DNA of 64,000 bases from Oricola indica (lineage in GTDB: Bacteria; Pseudomonadota; Alphaproteobacteria; Rhizobiales; Rhizobiaceae). Numbering within the stretch: the stretch's first letter is position 1; every line of letters starts with the position of its first letter. Under the pieces are notes generated by a model, which had not been told where the DNA came from, did no database searches, and saw only the letters and a program-made list of their open reading frames with translations. The DNA lies in the NCBI RefSeq assembly GCF_019966595.1, contig NZ_JAINFJ010000001.1, positions 930,001-994,000 of the forward strand, written 5' to 3'. Position numbers and translations under genes: made by a program. Positions 59,758-64,000 of this stretch are shown one piece after another.

Positions 59758-60183
59758 CTAGCGCTTTGACTGCCTGAGAAGCATTGTTGTGAGCGCAAAG
59801 CTCAATGCGGCGACAGCGGGGAGCGTCGCCGGGATCGCTTCACGTGTCCGGCGCAATCCGTCGTCGGCAACTTCGGCAAGCGCTTCGGAGCGCCGCTGCG
59901 CGGCCAATCTCGCCCGATAGCGCGTCCGGCGGCTCAAAATAGACTGGATCGCCAAAGCGACACCGCCGACGAGCGCCACTGCCACGCCGGAAAGAGCCAA
60001 GCCTTCCGCAACGCCGAAACGTTCGACAAGGGCAACCGTACCGGCCGCACCACCAAGAAACACGGCGGCGACGAAGGCCAGCCCGGCCACACCATAGAAG
60101 ATGGCGGAAGTCACGACACGCCTGCGCAAACGCGCGAAGTCGGATCGAAAGACTCCCGCCAGGAATTTTGCTCCTGACAGCAT
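59758..60183 (-). CDS. YqjE/DUF1469-like inner-membrane protein
   Basis: 141 residues with two main hydrophobic segments (about residues 22-48 and 60-85) and a third near 120-135. The charged N-terminus followed by two helices, and the position directly after a DUF883 gene, match the elaB/yqjD-yqjE type arrangement in which stress-induced membrane proteins are encoded together (family knowledge). It ends six bases from the convergent kinase stop. Function unknown. Confidence 0.6.
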   Translation of the reverse strand: MLSGAKFLAGVFRSDFARLRRRVVTSAIFYGVAGLAFVAAVFLGGAAGTVALVERFGVAEGLALSGVAVALVGGVALAIQSILSRRTRYRARLAAQRRSEALAEVADDGLRRTREAIPATLPAVAALSFALTTMLLRQSKR

Positions 60184-60188
60184 GACTA

Positions 60189-60509
60189 TCAGCGACGGGT
60201 CAGGAGCGCTGCGAGAAAGCCGACACCTGCCGCTATGCCGAGGGCCTGAAGCGGGTGACGACGAATCTGGTCGGCCGCCTGTTGTTCAAGCTCGCTCGTG
60301 CGCGCCGACAATTCCGAATACACGCCTTCGCCCTTGTCGAGGGCGGCCGCGGCTTTTTCGCGTGTATAGTCGCGCGCCGAACGCACACCGGCGTCCGAAA
60401 TAGTTGTGAAACGTTCTGCAAGCGCTTCGAAATCCTTGCGCAGTCCTTCGATTTCGGCTGCGAAATCGGCGTCCTTGCGATTTCCCTGGGTCTTCGTTGC
60501 GGTTGTCAT
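60189..60509 (-). CDS. DUF883 (ElaB/YqjD-type) membrane-anchored protein
   Basis: 106 residues: a long charged helix (about residues 15-85, for example DFAAEIEGLRKDFEALAERF) ending in a short C-terminal membrane anchor (LQALGIAAGVGFLAALLTRR). The preceding DQIRRHP motif is characteristic of DUF883. YqjD-type proteins associate ribosomes with the membrane in stationary phase in E. coli (established). Its ATG overlaps the AI-2E-family gene's stop (ATGA), so it is co-translated with that gene. The YqjE-like gene follows 5 bases later. Confidence 0.85.
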   Translation of the reverse strand: MTTATKTQGNRKDADFAAEIEGLRKDFEALAERFTTISDAGVRSARDYTREKAAAALDKGEGVYSELSARTSELEQQAADQIRRHPLQALGIAAGVGFLAALLTRR

Positions 60510-61645
60510 GAATTACTCCTTGTTTCCATACCCACAACGCGCTGGAACAGTTGTGGTTGCATTGCCCTGCCCGGTTGCCTGCGTGGCGTCAGCAAACGGC
60601 GGAGATCGGCCAGCGGCGCCGCCTTGTCCGAGACCGCCTTCAGCACCACCAGCGCGGGCACCGCGATGACGAGCCCGGCAAATCCCCACAACCAGCCCCA
60701 GAACAGAAGCGACAGCACGATCGTAAGCGGCGCGACCTGGAGACGGCGGCCAAGGAAATGCGGCGTGACGAAATTCGCCTCCAGGAAATTGATCGCCAGA
60801 TAGGTCAATGGCGGCGCGAAGATCTGGAACGGCGTGTCAAACGTGATGATCGAGGCGGCGAAAAGCGCAGCCGTGCCGATCGCAGGTCCGACGAACAGGA
60901 TATAATTCAGCAGGGCGACACCGATCCCCCATGCATAGGGCATCGGCACGTCCAGCGCCCACAGGGCGAGGCCGACGATCGTGCCGAGGCCCGCATTGAT
61001 GAGGCTGGTGACAAGAAAGAAATGACTGACTTCGCCTTCGACGCTTTTCCAGATCCGTGCGGCGTGAAGCTTCGTTCCGGTCGTCGAAAACGGCATCGTC
61101 GCCAGCGTCAGGAAGGGGCGGCGCATGACGAGAACGAAGGCGGAAATGGTGAGGGTGACGACAATGCCGGTGAAGACGTCCGCGAATGACGTCGCTGCGC
61201 GGGCGAGAAAATTCGGCTCGCGCACCACGACTTCCTGCACTTCGGGGTCATTGACCATGTCCTTGACGTCATCGGCAATTTTCGCGACGGCATCGCCCGC
61301 CTGCTCCGCAGCTGCAAAGGTCAGGCGCAGGTGAGACAACTTGGCCCGCAGTTCGGAGACGATCTGGGGCCATGTGTCGAAGATGGTTTCCACCGGCCCG
61401 AACATCAGCGCGAAAATCAGCGCAAGAACGGCTGCGACGACAGCGATCAGGACGACGACCGCCAGGATTTTCGGCAGGCCTGCCCGCGCAAGTGCGTTCA
61501 TCGGCAGGTGAAGCACGAGCGCGACGAGCAGCCCCATCGTGATCGGCAAAAAAACAGCCCGCGCAAAATACAGCGCCGCCACGAGCGCGATCAGGAGCGA
61601 TAGCGTGGCGAGCGATCGAAAAAGCAGGCTGTTGAAGGTGAGCAT
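60506..61645 (-). CDS. AI-2E-family transporter-like integral membrane protein
   Basis: 379 residues with about eight hydrophobic segments, including the family's conserved paired C-terminal helices (LLNYILFVGPAIGTAALFAA; FWGWLWGFAGLVIAVPALVV). AI-2E (PerM/TqsA) proteins include an autoinducer-2 exporter, but most members act as Na+/H+ antiporters or unknown transporters (family knowledge), so no AI-2 role is claimed. The start at 61645 is a direct ATG after AAGGTGAGC. First gene of a three-gene minus-strand operon with DUF883 and YqjE-like proteins. Confidence 0.85.
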   Translation of the reverse strand: MLTFNSLLFRSLATLSLLIALVAALYFARAVFLPITMGLLVALVLHLPMNALARAGLPKILAVVVLIAVVAAVLALIFALMFGPVETIFDTWPQIVSELRAKLSHLRLTFAAAEQAGDAVAKIADDVKDMVNDPEVQEVVVREPNFLARAATSFADVFTGIVVTLTISAFVLVMRRPFLTLATMPFSTTGTKLHAARIWKSVEGEVSHFFLVTSLINAGLGTIVGLALWALDVPMPYAWGIGVALLNYILFVGPAIGTAALFAASIITFDTPFQIFAPPLTYLAINFLEANFVTPHFLGRRLQVAPLTIVLSLLFWGWLWGFAGLVIAVPALVVLKAVSDKAAPLADLRRLLTPRRQPGRAMQPQLFQRVVGMETRSNS

Positions 61646-61658
61646 CTAGGCTTTTCCA

Positions 61659-61690
61659 AAAAGCGCCGCGCCCGGATCGGGCGCGGCGCG
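61659..61690 (-). terminator. Rho-independent terminator of the PRC-barrel gene
   Basis: A 12-bp perfect, very GC-rich stem (61664-61675 with 61679-61690), a 3-base loop, then five U residues on the minus strand (AAAAA at 61659-61663). It lies directly downstream of the PRC-barrel gene stop. Confidence 0.9.
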
Positions 61691-61696
61691 ACTGTG

Positions 61697-62647
61697 TTAT
61701 TCAGCCGGTGCGATCAGGATGACCGCATCGCTATCGGACATGTAGTCTTTCTCGGTGTAGGCCTTCTGCGACTCCAGGCTCTCCTTCGTCAGACCGGTCT
61801 TGATTTCGGTCCAGTCGTTCGAACCCTCGACACGAGCAAGCTGCAGATCGCGCATCGAAACGGCGACCGGCTTCTCGTTGATGCCCAGGAAACCGCCAAC
61901 ATCGATCACGAAGGCATTGATCTTGCCGCCTTTGTCGACAAGGACATCGGACACTTCGCCGACTGTCTCGTTGTTGGCGCCGGAAACGGTCATGCCGATC
62001 AGTTCGCTCGCTTCAAAGCTCGCTTCACCGACCGGAGTTGTTTCCATGCGCGGTGTCGATGCCGTGGTCATTGATTTGTCGGTACCCTGCCCGCCTTCCA
62101 TGTCGGTGCCGTAAACGGCGTCCTTCTCAGCCATCTGCTGATCATCGGTCATCGCCTCGTCGGCCGGCGCTTCGGCGGATGTGCGTTCCGGATCAAGAGC
62201 GTCCCTGTCAAAGGCGGGAGCGTTCTCCAGTTCTTCCTTGGTCAGGTCGCCGACAAGCATGTGATCGCCATCGGCGTTGCTGACCCAAGTCAGCTCATCG
62301 ATCGAAACGGCAACTTCTTTCTCGCCGATTCCGAGGAAACCGCCGACACCCGCGATCACGGCAACAGCTTTGCCGTCGGGCGTCATGATGATGTCATTGA
62401 CGTCGCCGACGATCTCGGCATTTTCGTCCGAGCTGCCGTGGATCGAAGCGCCAATAAAGCGCGTCGCCAGGATCTGGTTCGGATCGGCCTGATAGAAACC
62501 GTCGGTCGGGGCAGCGCCTTCATAGGGCTCCTGCGAGAAGATCGGTGCATTGTCCATTTCGCCGGTGTTCGACGCATCCTGAGCGTACGCAATCGGCGTC
62601 GCAATCAGGGCGATGGATGCTGTGGTGGCCAAAAGATGCTTAAACAT
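61697..62647 (-). CDS. Exported protein with two PRC-barrel domains
   Basis: 316 residues. Signal peptide about residues 1-22 (cleavage AYA/QD). Two PRC-barrel domains, about residues 59-122 (ILATRFIGASIHGSSDENAE; VGGFLGIGEKEVAVSIDELT) and about 208-275 (ASELIGMTVSGANNETVGEV; VGGFLGINEKPVAVSMRDLQ), are joined by an acidic, methionine-rich, disordered linker. PRC barrels bind RNA or proteins in photosynthesis and cell division, but exported double-PRC proteins are common, poorly understood envelope or stress proteins in Rhizobiales. An EcfG-type promoter lies upstream. Confidence 0.88.
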   Translation of the reverse strand: MFKHLLATTASIALIATPIAYAQDASNTGEMDNAPIFSQEPYEGAAPTDGFYQADPNQILATRFIGASIHGSSDENAEIVGDVNDIIMTPDGKAVAVIAGVGGFLGIGEKEVAVSIDELTWVSNADGDHMLVGDLTKEELENAPAFDRDALDPERTSAEAPADEAMTDDQQMAEKDAVYGTDMEGGQGTDKSMTTASTPRMETTPVGEASFEASELIGMTVSGANNETVGEVSDVLVDKGGKINAFVIDVGGFLGINEKPVAVSMRDLQLARVEGSNDWTEIKTGLTKESLESQKAYTEKDYMSDSDAVILIAPAE

Positions 62648-62732
62648 AGTAGTATCCTTTTCGTGAGTGTTTTCGCTCGCGCACCCGGTGGTCGCGACTT
62701 TCCACGGACCGGCCGCCGGGTGTCTGGTGGCA

Positions 62733-62757
62733 AACGCGCCCGACCGGCGGTGGTTCC
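62733..62757 (-). promoter_or_regulatory. EcfG-type stress promoter of the PRC-barrel gene
   Basis: GGAAC (62757-62753), 16-base spacer, CGTT (62736-62733) on the minus strand: an exact match to the general-stress sigma factor EcfG consensus GGAAC-N16-17-CGTT. It lies about 86 bases before the gene's ATG. Confidence 0.75.
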
Positions 62758-62826
62758 CGCAAATCTCAACGCCGATACACGAAATAGAATTCTGATCGCA
62801 CCGAAACGCGCATTCCTCGACGCATG

Positions 62827-62851
62827 GGAACGCCGAGCTGTTTCATCCGTT
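62827..62851 (+). promoter_or_regulatory. EcfG-type stress promoter of the 112-residue protein gene
   Basis: GGAAC (62827-62831), 16-base spacer, CGTT (62848-62851), an exact match. The -10 element is 22 bases before the ATG at 62873, leaving a short leader with AAGGAGA as ribosome site. Confidence 0.75.
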
Positions 62852-62872
62852 GTCTCCCCAAAGGAGACTGCG

Positions 62873-63211
62873 ATGGAAAACCTCGTCTTCGCCATTTTGA
62901 TGCTTGGATGCGATCACACGCTCGAAGCCTGTGAGAACGTCCCCACCCCAATCGAATTCTACGCGTCGCGCGAGGCATGCGAGGAAATTCTTCCGCTTGC
63001 CTTTCACGAGGCCGAAACACACCCCATCGCCTTGGGCGATTGCGTCGCCATTCCGGAAAACTGGATCGAAAAAGACATCGTCTTCGAATGGTCTGTCGAT
63101 GAGGACGAGCGCCTGAAGATCGCCGTTCGCGGCGCCGATAACACCGTATTCGGCGATCCCACCGTCACCAAGGTCGCTTCGGGTAAAACCAGCCGCATGC
63201 CAGCGGGTTGA
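62873..63211 (+). CDS. Unrecognised small acidic protein, possibly stress-induced
   Basis: 112 residues, acidic. It begins MENLVFAILMLGCDHTLEAC, a short hydrophobic N-terminus without a clear signal cleavage site. Four cysteines lie in the first half (LGCDHT, EACENV, EACEEI, GDCVAI), and the second half is hydrophilic. I do not recognise a family. The ATG at 62873 has AAGGAG eight bases upstream and an EcfG-type promoter behind it, so it is a likely member of the general stress regulon. Confidence 0.65.
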   Translation: MENLVFAILMLGCDHTLEACENVPTPIEFYASREACEEILPLAFHEAETHPIALGDCVAIPENWIEKDIVFEWSVDEDERLKIAVRGADNTVFGDPTVTKVASGKTSRMPAG

Positions 63212-63222
63212 TCGTTCTCTCG

Positions 63223-63247
63223 GGAACCGAAACGCGCCCTCCGCGTT
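63223..63247 (+). promoter_or_regulatory. EcfG-type stress promoter of the small membrane protein and dps genes
   Basis: GGAAC (63223-63227), 16-base spacer, CGTT (63244-63247), an exact match, 42 bases before the GTG at 63289. dps follows with no other promoter visible, so both genes are probably transcribed from here. Confidence 0.75.
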
Positions 63248-63288
63248 GATGCGACATGCCTTATCGAAATCAAGAAAAGGAGAAAGCA

Positions 63289-63468
63289 GTGACCAAGCTT
63301 TCCACTGGAGAAGCACGCCAAGGCGAACGTGGTCGACCTGTCCTGATGGTCCTGATTGCAGGACTGGTCCTGGCCGGCGTCGCCGCCTTCGTACTCTACC
63401 CGTTCCAGCAGGATGCCGGCACGATCAGCGACGACACCACGGTCGGCGAGACTGTTGCCACGGACTGA
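63289..63468 (+). CDS. Small single-pass membrane protein
   Basis: 59 residues from a GTG at 63289. AAGGAG lies seven bases upstream; an ATG at 63256 lacks such a site. A short basic head (TKLSTGEARQGERGRP) precedes one membrane helix (VLMVLIAGLVLAGVAAFVLY) and an acidic tail. No family assigned; such small proteins are common in general stress regulons. It lies between an EcfG-type promoter and dps, with 33 bases to the dps start. Confidence 0.6.
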   Translation: MTKLSTGEARQGERGRPVLMVLIAGLVLAGVAAFVLYPFQQDAGTISDDTTVGETVATD

Positions 63469-63501
63469 TAGTCCGGCCCCCAACACACGAGGAGAAACCA
63501 A

Positions 63502-64000
63502 ATGTCACAAGCAGTTCTGAAACCGAAACTCGGTAAGGAAGAGATCGAAACCGGGCTTTCCGCGGATTCGCGCAAGGAGGTCGCCGAACATCTCTCGGCA
63601 ATTCTCACGGACACCTATTTCCTGGTAATCAAGTCGCACGTCTATCACTGGAACGTGGTCGGACCGCTGTTCCACTCGATCCATGTCCTGACCGAAGAGC
63701 ATTACAAGGATCTGTTCGACGCAGCGGACGTGATCGCTGAACGTATTCGCGCTCTGGGTCATCATGCACCGATCGCCAACGCGGCCGGTCCCGACAACGC
63801 CGTCGTTTCGCTCAACACCACGGCGCGCACAGCGCACGACATGGTCGCTGAACTGATCGACGACCACGAAGCGGCAATCCGCAAAATGCGCGCGGCTGCG
63901 GAAGCCGCCGAGAAAAGCGACGATTTCGTCTCGCACGACCTGCTCGTCGCGCGTCTGACCTTCCATGAGAAGGCAGTCTGGATGCTGCGTTCGCTCATCA
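63502..64000 (+). CDS. dps: Dps-family DNA-protecting ferritin-like protein, cut by the window end
   Basis: At least 166 residues; the frame is still open at the window edge. Dps proteins form 12-mers that store iron and protect DNA during starvation and peroxide stress. The inter-subunit ferroxidase residues are present: His in SHVYHWNVVG and LFHSIH, then Asp and Glu in DAADVIAERI. The DNA-starvation signature TTARTAHDMV and helical C-terminal part follow. The ATG at 63502 follows GGAGAAACC. Likely transcribed from the EcfG-type promoter at 63223-63247 with the small membrane protein gene. Confidence 0.93.
   Translation, partial: MSQAVLKPKLGKEEIETGLSADSRKEVAEHLSAILTDTYFLVIKSHVYHWNVVGPLFHSIHVLTEEHYKDLFDAADVIAERIRALGHHAPIANAAGPDNAVVSLNTTARTAHDMVAELIDDHEAAIRKMRAAAEAAEKSDDFVSHDLLVARLTFHEKAVWMLRSLI

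Noticed and set aside
60536-60560. Possible fourth EcfG-type promoter before the DUF883 gene (GCAAC-N16-CGTT on the minus strand)
   Set aside because: One mismatch in the -35 element and it lies inside the AI-2E-family gene; too weak to claim.
60506-61645. Naming the AI-2E-family protein an autoinducer-2 exporter
   Set aside because: Most family members are not AI-2 exporters and nothing nearby makes or senses AI-2.
1-64000. CRISPR arrays, prophage genes, intact transposons, restriction-modification or toxin-antitoxin systems
   Set aside because: None seen; the only mobile-element trace is the IS3 remnant near 11.6 kb.

Overview
The window comes from a GC-rich alphaproteobacterium, most likely a Rhizobiales (Hyphomicrobiales) relative. 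The evidence is a ctrA / chpT / sciP cell-cycle neighbourhood with a DUF1134 (EipA-type) envelope gene and a FliJ-like gene next to ctrA, promoters of the EcfG type (GGAAC-N16-CGTT), and a large set of rhizobial-style sugar ABC transporters. No species can be named from the sequence alone.

Layout. (1) 1-10 kb is core chromosome: the end of a SpoU/TrmH RNA methyltransferase, a coiled-coil membrane protein, eipA, chpT, a small response regulator, ctrA, a FliJ-like protein, a PqiA-like membrane protein, sciP, mnmA, and an aminotransferase/dehydrogenase pair for an amino-sugar nucleotide. (2) A tRNA-Met(CAT) at 10.2 kb is followed by accessory-looking DNA: two unrecognised genes, the second visibly richer in A/T, and the decayed 3' end of an IS3-type transposase. 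(3) 12-20 kb: a LysR regulator, then a BMP-type ABC importer in one operon with an acid:CoA ligase and a creatininase-family hydrolase. (4) 20-31.5 kb: a LacI regulator, an epimerase in one unbroken reading frame with a sugar-binding protein, a Gfo/Idh/MocA dehydrogenase, a second binding protein, two ATPases and two permeases, and a XylX-type 2-keto-3-deoxy-pentonate dehydratase. (5) 31.7-38.2 kb: a GntR/FCD regulator, another sugar ABC importer and an SMP-30 lactonase. (6) 49.7 down to 38.3 kb, minus strand: a nine-gene operon with sugar importer, SorC repressor, aldo/keto reductase, GlpD-like dehydrogenase, DhnA-type aldolase, FGGY kinase and GMC oxidoreductase. (7) 50-58 kb: a galactonate-type module with LysR, lactonase, TRAP transporter, KDPGal aldolase, KDGal kinase and IclR. 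(8) 58-64 kb: envelope and stress genes, namely a CHASE-HWE/HisKA2 kinase, a YqjE-like protein, a DUF883 protein, an AI-2E-family protein, a PRC-barrel protein, small proteins and Dps. Three exact EcfG-type promoters serve this last group.

How it fits together. From 12 to 58 kb the DNA is almost wholly a scavenging region: four CUT2 sugar importers (one split), one BMP importer and one TRAP importer, each beside a different regulator (LysR, LacI, GntR, SorC, LysR/IclR) and enzymes that oxidise, phosphorylate or split sugars, polyols or sugar acids. All six binding-protein genes are followed by a strong intercistronic hairpin, suggesting a shared way of making more binding protein than membrane subunits. 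The most unusual items are the epimerase/binding-protein read-through frame, the nine-gene polyol operon, the BMP/ligase/creatininase operon, the cluster of EcfG promoters, and several well-formed operator candidates.
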